Below are positions 1 through 5,337 of a DNA stretch of 8,853 nt, one piece after another (the first letter of the stretch is position 1; the number at the start of each line of letters is the position of its first letter). The position numbers and the translations under genes are program-made. The notes below the pieces were generated by a model. That model saw only the letters and a program-made list of their open reading frames with translations, made no database searches and was not told the origin of the DNA. This DNA is from Minisyncoccota bacterium (GTDB lineage: Bacteria; Patescibacteriota; Minisyncoccia; Minisyncoccales; Minisyncoccaceae): assembly GCA_028704295.1 (NCBI GenBank), contig JAQVLF010000028.1, forward strand, positions 1 to 8,853, given 5' to 3'.

Positions 1-80
1 TGTTTTAATGCTAGAGCTCCAAATACTGCTAAAGCTAATATAACTAGTGATATAAAGATGGGTAATATTTTTTTATTCAT
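1..80 (-). CDS. N-terminus of a signal-anchored membrane or exported protein (partial)
   Basis: Only the first 26 codons are inside the window; the gene continues beyond position 1. The translation starts MNKKILPIFISLVILALAVF and continues GALALK. This is a short basic N-terminus (two Lys) followed by about 18 hydrophobic residues, as in an uncleaved signal anchor or a signal peptide. No lipobox cysteine is seen in the visible part. The ATG at 80-78 lies 17 nt after the stop of the acidic mini-gene at 98-205, on the same strand, so the two are probably co-transcribed from the promoter at 266-293. No clear Shine-Dalgarno is present. The function cannot be told from this fragment. Confidence 0.6.
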   Translation of the reverse strand, partial: MNKKILPIFISLVILALAVFGALALK

Positions 81-97
81 GACTTTTTCATTTTAAG

Positions 98-205
98 TTA
101 GAATTCTTCATCGAAGTCAATTTCGTCTTCAAAACTATCATCGTAGTCGAAATCGTCATCGAAAAGATCTTGATCATTTAATTCTTCAAAATCTTCAAAA
201 TTCAT
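98..205 (-). CDS. 35-residue highly acidic, Phe-rich mini-protein
   Basis: The ATG at 205-203 opens a 35-codon frame ending in TAA at 100-98. The product has 12 Asp, 7 Glu, 7 Phe and 1 Tyr and no Lys, Arg or His, with a rough alternation of aromatic residues and acidic pairs (for example FDDDFDYDDSF around residues 15-25). Such a chain should be disordered and strongly anionic. An in-frame stop lies a few codons upstream, so the start is not ambiguous. No Shine-Dalgarno is visible. A consensus promoter on the same strand (266-293) gives a leader of about 54 nt, and the gene for a membrane-anchored protein follows after 17 nt. Promoter, leader and compact spacing support real coding; the short length and biased composition leave doubt. 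It is not a family I recognise. Confidence 0.45.
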   Translation of the reverse strand: MNFEDFEELNDQDLFDDDFDYDDSFEDEIDFDEEF

Positions 206-265
206 ATGTTTATTATGTTTAAATTAATAATAATTTAAGTTATTTTAAAAAGAGCATATATTATA

Positions 266-293
266 ATTATATATCTTGCAAGACCTTTGTCAA
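266..293 (-). promoter_or_regulatory. Sigma70-type promoter for the leftward genes
   Basis: Read on the minus strand, TTGACA (293-288) and TATAAT (271-266) are separated by 16 nt; both hexamers match consensus perfectly. The predicted start is near 259, about 54 nt before the acidic mini-gene. A second minus-strand TTGACA lies 39 nt further upstream (332-327), with TTTAAA at 309-304 after 17 nt; this is a weaker possible tandem promoter. Confidence 0.7.
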
Positions 294-360
294 GACAAAC
301 ATATTTAAAGCATGGTTTGAGATTTTTGTCAAATTTTTGTTCGAAACTATCAATTTTGCA

Positions 361-369
361 TGATATAAT
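361..369 (+). promoter_or_regulatory. Possible extended -10 promoter, rightward
   Basis: TGATATAAT fits an extended -10 (TG-N-TATAAT). There is no good -35 at 17 nt (TCGAAA at 341-346). Transcription would start near 376 and run into a small hairpin (GCAAAAA 381-387 with TTTTTGC 394-400) and then the structured region at 407-598. In sequence this AT-rich, -10-like hexamers arise easily by chance, so the call is weak. Confidence 0.3.
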
Positions 370-406
370 AATTATACTATGCAAAAAACATGATTTTTGC
401 TTAATA

Positions 407-598
407 TGTTAAGTATTTTCAAGTCAAATCCCATTCTTTAATTTACCTTAGTTAAAAATAGGTTAAAGTACGGGAAATTCCTTAGCTCAGATTTTCAAAT
501 TGCCCTTGACCTTGAGAAGTACAGTCTTTAATAATTAGGGGAACCTTCATTAATTCGGCGGGAAAGCCTGGATATTGCTGGCTCGAAGTATCTTAACA
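407..598. ncRNA. Candidate structured noncoding RNA, about 190 nt, strand unresolved
   Basis: This stretch has no open frame and is GC-richer than the sequence on either side, a common sign of RNA genes in AT-rich genomes. Its ends pair: TGTTAAG (407-413) with CTTAACA (592-598), then a 3x3 internal loop, TTTC (417-420) with GAAG (585-588), one mismatch, and AGTCA (422-426) with TGGCT (579-583). Further in, TTAAT (438-442) can pair with ATTAA (549-553), TTAAAG (463-468) with CTTTAA (526-531), and GGGAAATT (472-479) with AATTGCCC (498-505, one mismatch) as an apical hairpin. The result is a rod closed at its ends, similar in size and layout to 6S RNA, though I see no diagnostic 6S sequence. Rightward transcription could use the weak -10 at 361-369. 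Leftward transcription could use the better promoter at 616-643, whose start near 609 is just outside the closing helix. Wobble and mismatch positions do not decide the strand. Confidence 0.4.
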
Positions 599-599
599 C

Positions 600-618
600 A
601 AATAACATGTTTATTTTT
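600..618 (+). terminator. Weak AU hairpin with T-run
   Basis: AAATAA (600-605) pairs with TTATTT (611-616) across a CATGT loop and is followed by two more T. It sits directly after the candidate RNA and could end a rightward transcript. The stem has no G:C pair and overlaps the leftward promoter at 616-643, so chance is a fair alternative. Confidence 0.2.
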
Positions 619-643
619 ACAAAATATTATCTAAATTTGTCAA
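616..643 (-). promoter_or_regulatory. Leftward promoter facing the candidate ncRNA
   Basis: On the minus strand, TTGACA (643-638) is followed after 16 nt by TGTAAA (621-616), giving a predicted start near 609. The 22 nt from 645 to 624 are identical to 3941-3963, the strong promoter before the 4210-5196 gene, except for one missing T. Re-use of the same promoter sequence favours function. It is back to back with the operon promoter at 647-675. Confidence 0.45.
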
Positions 644-646
644 TAT

Positions 647-675
647 TTTACTCATTTTGAAATAAAGAGTATAAT
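647..675 (+). promoter_or_regulatory. Promoter of the membrane/AAA+ operon, probably leaderless
   Basis: TTTACT (647-652) and a perfect TATAAT (670-675) are separated by exactly 17 nt. Transcription would begin about 7 nt after the -10, at or next to 682, which is the A of the ATG of the first gene. There is no room for a Shine-Dalgarno site, so the first cistron is most simply read as leaderless. Confidence 0.65.
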
Positions 676-681
676 GTGGAT

Positions 682-966
682 ATGTATATACAAATATTAA
701 TTGCCGGATTTGGCGGAGGCTTAATCCGAGGCATCGTAGGATACACAAAACATCAATACGCATATAAAGAGGTGAAGTTTGATGTTTTTTATTTTATAAC
801 AATGATATTTATTTCAGGAATAATAGGATTATTAGTTGCAGTGTCAATTAATGAGTCAGGATTAGAGCTTGAAGGAATATTACCAGCCATTGCCTTTATT
901 ATAGGTTATGCTGGGGGAGATTTTTTAGACAATGTGTATAAGATATTAGCAAAGAAAGTTAAATGA
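682..966 (+). CDS. Small three-helix membrane protein of unknown function
   Basis: A 94-residue protein starting at ATG 682. An in-frame GTG at 676 overlaps the -10/start-site region and is less likely. Three hydrophobic segments are visible: about 3-21, with a glycine-rich face (GFGGGLIRGIVGY), about 35-56, and about 66-82 (ILPAIAFIIGYAGGDFL). The loop after helix 1 is mixed-charge (YTKHQYAYKEVK) and the tail is basic (AKKVK). Gly-rich helices with an Arg in the first one suggest tight helix packing. The small size and three helices recall phage holins, but I see no specific motif for that. It is the first gene of an operon whose next gene overlaps it by ATGA, so it probably works with the membrane protein and AAA+ ATPase that follow. 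Confidence 0.8.
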   Translation: MYIQILIAGFGGGLIRGIVGYTKHQYAYKEVKFDVFYFITMIFISGIIGLLVAVSINESGLELEGILPAIAFIIGYAGGDFLDNVYKILAKKVK

Positions 967-1346
967 TTTTAATTCTAGAATATTTTTATTGGCAGTTTAT
1001 AGAAATACCCAAAAGATTATCAAGAGTCTTTTTGAATTTGATGTGGTTTGGGTATAAGTTTTTTTCTATTAAATACTGTTTTGAAACATTATTTTCTCCA
1101 TGGAGGAAGATTGTCTTTGTATATAAAAAAGGGTTTGATTTAGGAAATAGACTGGAAATATTGTTTAATAATGCCTTTTCGAGATTTTTAGGATTTTTAA
1201 TGAGGGTGTTTATGATTTTATTTTTCCTAATATTTGAACTTATTGTAATCTTAATCTGGATTGGTTTAGTTTCAATTTGGATAATTATTCCAATAGCCGC
1301 AGTTTTAGGTATTTTCATAAGCTATAGTTTATTTCAAAATGTTTGA
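963..1346 (+). CDS. Small membrane protein coupled to the Clp-like ATPase
   Basis: A 127-residue protein whose ATG overlaps the preceding stop (ATGA at 963-966) and whose end overlaps the next start by 8 nt, so translation of the three genes is probably coupled. The N-terminal half is aromatic and basic (WFGYKFFSIKY, then a FSPWRK stretch near residues 45-49, then KKGFDLGNRLEILFNN), suggesting an amphipathic region lying on the membrane. The C-terminal half, from about residue 75, is almost continuously hydrophobic, room for two transmembrane helices. A pattern of the type LFSPW(R/K) plus GFDLG upstream of a ClpC-like gene is one I associate with Patescibacteria genomes, but I know of no assigned function. 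A minus-strand frame over the same region is a composition shadow. Confidence 0.8.
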   Translation: MILILEYFYWQFIEIPKRLSRVFLNLMWFGYKFFSIKYCFETLFSPWRKIVFVYKKGFDLGNRLEILFNNAFSRFLGFLMRVFMILFFLIFELIVILIWIGLVSIWIIIPIAAVLGIFISYSLFQNV

Positions 1347-3882
1347 TTTGAAGAAAACAAAAATTAATAGGGGAATTACAACAAAGTTTTTCTTGTATCT
1401 ATTTAAAACATTAAGAGTGATTTTCTTTTTTGCATTTTTAATCGCAGTCTTCTATTTTATATACGGCTTTATGGCTGATAATTTTCCATTAGAATTAGCT
1501 GAACCAATTTTGTTTTCAGCATTTTTCAGTTTTTCATGTTTTCTTTTATTTTTCAATTTAGCTTTCTTTTTTGATGATGCCTTAAGGAGATCTAAGGTAA
1601 TTAATGGTGATATTGAAAATAATGATATTAACTTAGCGGATTTTTTAAGCATTAATGCAGCGACAAGAGTTAAAAAAGCAATTAATTTTGCAAAAAAGAA
1701 AAAGATAGAAGTTAATTCAAGTATCTTGCTTTACTTTCTATTAAACAATAAAAACAGGAAGATAGATTTTATCTTAAATAGGCTTTTGATTAGCAAAAAA
1801 TTATTACTATCACGAGCAAAAGAATCAATGCTTTATACAAAAGATATTAATGAGGGAACAGGTCTTTCATATGATTTAACTTCGATTATCTTAGAAGCTG
1901 CCAAAGCAAGTATTAGGAGAAAAGGTTTTTACATTAAGACAGCTGATATTTTGTCAGCTTTGTCTAAAATAGAGCCTAATTTTAAAGAGCTTTTAAGAAG
2001 AAGCAAATTAAAGAAAGAGGATATAGATAATATTAATTACTGGCAAGAACATCTTTTAAGAAGAGTAAGCGAGAATAAGAAGTGGTGGCACAAGGATAAT
2101 TTGTCTAAATTTGGAAGCGTTGCAAGGGATTGGGCATGCGGATTTACGCCTACATTAGATAAGTATTCTACTGATTTAACAGAACTAGTACAAAGGCTTG
2201 GCTTTGTAGAAATCATTGGTCATGAAAATGAAAGAGCTCAAGTAGAAAGGATTTTAATTAGAGATAATGATAACAATGTACTTTTAGTAGGCGATGACGG
2301 CGTTGGAAGATTTAGCATTGTAAGAGCAATTGCAGAGAGAAGTTATTTAAATCAATCTTTGCCTGAATTAAATAATAAAAGGTTTGTTGAAATTGATATG
2401 AATTCTATTTTAACATCTTCGAGCACTATTGATGAAGTTGAAATAATTTTAGATACTTGCCTTAGGGAAGCATCATGCGCAGGAAACGTCATTTTGGTAT
2501 TAAGCAATTTTGATAATTATTTAAGCGATGGCAACATAGCTGCAAAAGCTGATATCTCTTCTTTAATTGCTCCATATTTAAAGTTTAGCGAGTTTAAATT
2601 TATCGCTGTTACATCATATAATGGACTTCATAAATACATTGAAAGAAAGCCTCAAATATTATCTTTTTTTGAAAAAATAGAAGTTAAAGAATCTTCAAAA
2701 GACGAAACAATTTTAATTCTAGAAAGAGAGATTCCTTTTCTTGAATGCAAATACAATATATTTATTACTTACCCTGCAATTTTAAAAATTATTGAACTAT
2801 GCGATAAATACATTCATGACAATCCTTTTCCTAAAAAAGCAATCACTCTTTTAAACGATGTTTGTGTTTATGCTAATTCTAAAAAAGAAAAAATTGTTTT
2901 GGATAAGCACGTGGAAGAGATAATTTCAGAAAAGACAGAGATTCCTGTTGGTAAAATAACGGCTGATGAAAGGGATACTCTTTTGAATTTAGAAGATTTA
3001 ATTCATAAGAGGATTATAAATCAAGTTGAGGCAGTTAATGAAGTTGCGGCATCGCTCCGAAGAGCAAGGTCAGGTATTAAAACAAAAAATGGGCCAATGG
3101 GAAGTTTTCTCTTTTTAGGGCCTACCGGAGTTGGAAAAACAGAAACAGCTAAAGCTTTAGCCGAAGTATATTTTGGATCAGAAACAAAGATGATTAGGTT
3201 TGATATGTCAGAGTTTCAAACAGTAGAAGATGTTAAGAGATTTATTGGGGATGGGAACAATCCAGGCCTTTTAACAACAGATGTTCAAGAAAATCCATTT
3301 TCATTAATCTTATTCGATGAGATTGAAAAAGCTCATCCAAATATATTAAATCTATTCCTTCAAGTATTAGATGAAGGAATAATTACTGACTCAATGGGAA
3401 GAAAGATTGATTTTTCAAATACCATTATTATTTCAACATCAAATGCAGGCTATCAAATTATTTTAAATGCAATCAAAGAGAATAAGCCAATGGATTCAAT
3501 TAAGCAAGACATATTGGATTACGTATTTAAGCAAGGTTTATTCAGGCCAGAGTTTATTAATAGGTTTGATGCAACAGTAATATTTAAAGCTTTAACAAAA
3601 GAGAATTTGCTTCAAATAGCAGAATTAAGGTTTAAAAAACTTCAGCAGAATCTTTTAAGGAAACAAATCAATTTAAATGTTCCTCATAAAGTTAAAATGC
3701 AAATTGTTGAATTGAGCTATAATCCAGAGTTTGGTGCAAGAGAGATGAGAAGAGTTATCCAAGATAAAGTTGAGAATGCGCTTGCAAAAGCATTTCTTGC
3801 AAATCAAATTAAAGAAGGAGATACAATCTCAATCAACGAAAACTTCGAGATTACTGTTTTAAAAAGAGATTACGAGGAATAA
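1339..3882 (+). CDS. Membrane-anchored ClpC-like AAA+ ATPase with degenerate first ATPase domain
   Basis: 847 residues. Two hydrophobic helices (about 17-45 and 53-80) anchor the N-terminus. Residues about 100-232 look like a divergent Clp N-domain (two helical repeats), then a linker (ARDWACGFTPTLDKYSTDLT, 262-281). The first AAA+ domain (about 290-530) is degraded: Walker A reads GDDGVGRFS (318-326, Arg for the catalytic Lys), the Walker B site reads VILVLSNFDNY (384-394, no Asp-Glu pair), the usual arginine-finger segment reads LSFF (441-444), and the KYRG pore loop is replaced by SSSTIDEVE. The second domain (about 550-847) keeps Walker A GPTGVGKTE (594-602, K600), Walker B LILFDEIEKAH (D660, E661), sensor 1 (N702), arginine finger R742 and sensor 2 (GAR 799-801), but lacks the GYVGYEEGG pore loop, being six residues shorter there than ordinary ClpC. 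No middle coiled coil and no obvious IGF/LGF ClpP-docking tripeptide are seen. Last gene of the three-gene operon. Confidence 0.92.
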   Translation: MFDLKKTKINRGITTKFFLYLFKTLRVIFFFAFLIAVFYFIYGFMADNFPLELAEPILFSAFFSFSCFLLFFNLAFFFDDALRRSKVINGDIENNDINLADFLSINAATRVKKAINFAKKKKIEVNSSILLYFLLNNKNRKIDFILNRLLISKKLLLSRAKESMLYTKDINEGTGLSYDLTSIILEAAKASIRRKGFYIKTADILSALSKIEPNFKELLRRSKLKKEDIDNINYWQEHLLRRVSENKKWWHKDNLSKFGSVARDWACGFTPTLDKYSTDLTELVQRLGFVEIIGHENERAQVERILIRDNDNNVLLVGDDGVGRFSIVRAIAERSYLNQSLPELNNKRFVEIDMNSILTSSSTIDEVEIILDTCLREASCAGNVILVLSNFDNYLSDGNIAAKADISSLIAPYLKFSEFKFIAVTSYNGLHKYIERKPQILSFFEKIEVKESSKDETILILEREIPFLECKYNIFITYPAILKIIELCDKYIHDNPFPKKAITLLNDVCVYANSKKEKIVLDKHVEEIISEKTEIPVGKITADERDTLLNLEDLIHKRIINQVEAVNEVAASLRRARSGIKTKNGPMGSFLFLGPTGVGKTETAKALAEVYFGSETKMIRFDMSEFQTVEDVKRFIGDGNNPGLLTTDVQENPFSLILFDEIEKAHPNILNLFLQVLDEGIITDSMGRKIDFSNTIIISTSNAGYQIILNAIKENKPMDSIKQDILDYVFKQGLFRPEFINRFDATVIFKALTKENLLQIAELRFKKLQQNLLRKQINLNVPHKVKMQIVELSYNPEFGAREMRRVIQDKVENALAKAFLANQIKEGDTISINENFEITVLKRDYEE

Positions 3883-3942
3883 ATATTTATTAAGAAAGCC
3901 CTTGTAGAAATGCAGGAGTTTTTAAATTTTGAAGAAAAGGTA

Positions 3943-3971
3943 TTGACAAATTTTAGATAATATGCTATAAA
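3943..3971 (+). promoter_or_regulatory. Strong promoter for the structured leader and the 4210-5196 gene
   Basis: TTGACA (3943-3948), 17 nt, TATAAA (3966-3971), plus an extended -10 TG (3963-3964). The predicted start is near 3978, followed by GTTCTTTGAAAA, a string reminiscent of rRNA-operon leaders in Firmicutes. The gap 3883-3942 after the ATPase gene contains only a weak terminator-like element (CCTTG/CAGG with a bulge, then a T-run ending near 3930), so some read-through from the upstream operon is possible. Confidence 0.8.
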
Positions 3972-4011
3972 ATAATCGTTCTTTGAAAAATAAAATTCTA
4001 CGATTGATTTT

Positions 4012-4110
4012 TAGTAGTGGAAGTGCGGATTCGATTTAAGTAACGCTTTAGGCAGTTTTATAAAGACAATCTAAAGCGTTACTTAAAGGTGCGCCCAGTA
4101 GCCCACTCTA
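4012..4110 (+). ncRNA. Structured 5' leader or small RNA with a 17-bp perfect stem
   Basis: Positions 4035-4051 are an exact reverse complement of 4071-4087 (17 bp, 19-nt loop). Outside it, 4012-4020 pairs with 4103-4110 (TAG-t-AGTGG with CCACTCTA, one bulged T), and GCG (4025-4027) can pair with CGC (4092-4094). Together they form a closed, about 99-nt element starting some 35 nt after the predicted transcription start. A smaller hairpin precedes it (AATCGT 3974-3979 with ACGATT 4000-4005). It could be a cis-acting leader for the 4210 gene, a separate small RNA, or an inverted-repeat DNA site. No known riboswitch class was recognised. Confidence 0.5.
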
Positions 4111-4122
4111 CAGGTTAACAAA

Positions 4123-4200
4123 TGATCCAAAAAATTATTGTCAAATAGTGGGGTTTGATCCAAGAAGAAAAAAGCCCTTAAGGATCAGGGCAATGGAGAG
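4123..4200 (+). promoter_or_regulatory. Leader hairpins and Shine-Dalgarno site of the 4210 gene
   Basis: GGAGAG at 4195-4200 stands 9 nt before ATG 4210, a proper Shine-Dalgarno site, unlike the native genes here. Just upstream GCCCT (4174-4178) pairs with AGGGC (4187-4191). The direct repeats TGATCCAA at 4123-4130 and 4156-4163 can each pair through TGATCC with GGATCA (4182-4187), and that pairing overlaps the GCCCT/AGGGC hairpin. The alternatives are mutually exclusive, so control of ribosome access is possible but unproven. Confidence 0.4.
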
Positions 4201-4209
4201 TCGATAAAA

Positions 4210-5196
4210 ATGAGAGAAAGTGAGAAAACGGTAGAGGAATGGCTTTTTACCTTCTCAGAGGGAGTAAAGCCCAGTGGAAAGTCTGCAGAATTCGTCCGTG
4301 TAACAGATGGTGATGTGAAAGAAATCTGGTACGCGGGTTGCCAACATTTTGGCTCCGGAGGAGGATACGCAGGAGCTATATATGCGGGCATAAAGCCAGA
4401 AAAAGTGGCAAAAGGACGGAGCCTGGATAACGGTTTCTTTGCTGAGGACAGCGCCGTATTCAGATTCAGAGCTCCTTCGATTCTCTACGAGTATAGTGGA
4501 GACGGGATAAATGATGGTCGCGTATTTAGAAACAATGTGTTTATCTGTGCGACAGATGAACAGATTGAGGAAGCGCGACAAAAAATGATCTTGCTTCTCG
4601 GGAAAGAAGTCCTTAAAGCAGACGAAACTGCTCTAATGGATTATCTCGTTGAGGAATGGAAAGACAACGATCCATTCGATGAAGCTCACCGTCTTGAAAA
4701 ACTCATAGGGATGGACGAAGGGAGAAAAGAAGAAATATTAAGATCGCTTCCTTCGTCAGAAATTTCCCTTGCTGCTAGGAAAGTTTCATCCTGGCCAATG
4801 GATCAGAGGAGAGCGTTCTTGAGTGCCACAAGAAAGACATTCGAAGACAAGAAGAAAGAAGAGGGTAGAGCCTTCGCGATGTCCCAGATTGAAAAGATTA
4901 TTGAGATGGGATTTTCGAAAAAGAGGGCTTATGCAATCATGAAGGCTGCTGGGCCAGTCCGGGCAGTAGAGGCTGCTCAGTGGGCTATGTATGCCTATGG
5001 CGTTGTCTCGTCATTGGACGCGCTAGATTGCTTATTAGGAAACCCCAGTGGAACAAATGGTTTCGGTTGGGGGCGCGCAGAGGCGGTTTTGAAAGCCTTC
5101 GGGCTCAATCCGCCGGATGTGAAATCTAGTGGCGCTTTCTTCCGCATTATTGCAGGGGCACATGCCGCTATTCTGGGAGGAATTCCTCCCAAATAA
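4210..5196 (+). CDS. 328-residue protein of unknown function with a UBA-like segment
   Basis: I do not recognise this family. The frame is clearly coding: it has a Shine-Dalgarno site, an own promoter and a terminator. Its base composition is visibly richer in G and C than the genes on both sides, with different codon choice, which suggests recent acquisition. Residues 1-130 look globular, with a Gly/Tyr/Phe-rich part (CQHFGSGGGYAGAIYAGIKP, 44-63) and beta-prone stretches (SAVFRFRAPSILYEYSG). Residues 115-215 are helical and charged. Residues about 225-262 (IEKIIEMGFSKKRAYAIMKA and following, then AAQWAMYA) fit a UBA-type three-helix pattern: MGF loop at 233-235, Ala-rich middle helix, and EAAQWAM third helix. 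This fold binds ubiquitin in eukaryotes but also occurs in bacterial EF-Ts. The C-terminus is Gly/Ala-rich and ends GGIPPK. No signal peptide or membrane helix is seen. The function is unknown; the UBA match is by eye only. Confidence 0.8.
   Translation: MRESEKTVEEWLFTFSEGVKPSGKSAEFVRVTDGDVKEIWYAGCQHFGSGGGYAGAIYAGIKPEKVAKGRSLDNGFFAEDSAVFRFRAPSILYEYSGDGINDGRVFRNNVFICATDEQIEEARQKMILLLGKEVLKADETALMDYLVEEWKDNDPFDEAHRLEKLIGMDEGRKEEILRSLPSSEISLAARKVSSWPMDQRRAFLSATRKTFEDKKKEEGRAFAMSQIEKIIEMGFSKKRAYAIMKAAGPVRAVEAAQWAMYAYGVVSSLDALDCLLGNPSGTNGFGWGRAEAVLKAFGLNPPDVKSSGAFFRIIAGAHAAILGGIPPK
5174..5191. repeat. 18-bp perfect palindrome over the end of the 4210 gene
   Basis: TGGGAGGAATTCCTCCCA is identical to its reverse complement and covers the codons just before the TAA at 5194-5196. 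In RNA it can form a hairpin only with a very tight loop; in DNA it could be a dimeric protein site. It is the first of several dyads in 5174-5320. Confidence 0.6.
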
Positions 5197-5212
5197 ATCG
5201 TAAAATAAAGTT

Positions 5213-5289
5213 GAAGGAGAAATTTTCAGTAAAATGAAACCTCCTTCCCATTCTTAAGTTCATTATAAACAAATGAGTTTAAGAATGGG
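5213..5289 (+). other. Two consecutive 3' untranslated hairpins
   Basis: GAAGGAG (5213-5219) pairs with CTCCTTC (5241-5247), enclosing a small ATTTT-CAGT-AAAAT hairpin (5222-5235). Directly after it, 5247-5264 pairs with 5272-5289 (18 bp, two G.U pairs, 7-nt loop), one of the longest stems in the window. ACCTCCTT (5239-5246) equals the usual anti-Shine-Dalgarno end of 16S rRNA and here is mostly sequestered by GAAGGAG. With the terminator that follows, they form a highly structured 3' end for the 4210 transcript. Confidence 0.6.
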
Positions 5290-5292
5290 ACT

Positions 5293-5320
5293 AGATCGGC
5301 TTTAAGGCCGATTTTTTGTT
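5293..5320 (+). terminator. Rho-independent terminator of the 4210 unit
   Basis: ATCGGCT (5295-5301) pairs with GGCCGAT (5306-5312) across a TTAA tetraloop, followed by TTTTTTG and further T residues. It is a classic intrinsic terminator, and it insulates the foreign-looking unit from the division operon, whose -35 starts 18 nt later. Confidence 0.85.
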
Positions 5321-5337
5321 TTTGTGTCTAAAAGTGG

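Noticed and set aside
482..490. TTAGCTCAG resembling a tRNA D-arm
   Set aside because: No acceptor stem, anticodon arm or T-arm can be built around it.
986..1318. 110-residue minus-strand frame inside the second membrane protein gene
   Set aside because: Shadow of an AT-rich membrane protein gene; the plus-strand gene has overlapping-operon context and a coherent hydrophobic pattern.
4089..4098. GTGCGCCCAG directly after a perfect hairpin, like the 5' end of a group II intron
   Set aside because: No reverse transcriptase, no domain V-like GAGC...GTTC hairpin downstream, and the following sequence does not continue like an intron.
4012..4110. Integron attC-like recombination site beside a foreign cassette
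   Set aside because: The stem is perfectly paired without the extrahelical bases and R/L core boxes of attC; there is no integrase and no second copy at the other end.
3895..4179. Direct repeat AAAGCCCTT at 3895-3903 and 4171-4179 as a possible target-site duplication
   Set aside because: Only 9 nt, and the second copy lies inside the leader of the unit rather than at its far border.
4255..4581. Minus-strand frames opposite the 4210-5196 gene
   Set aside because: No promoter or ribosome site; the plus-strand frame spans the entire unit between promoter and terminator.
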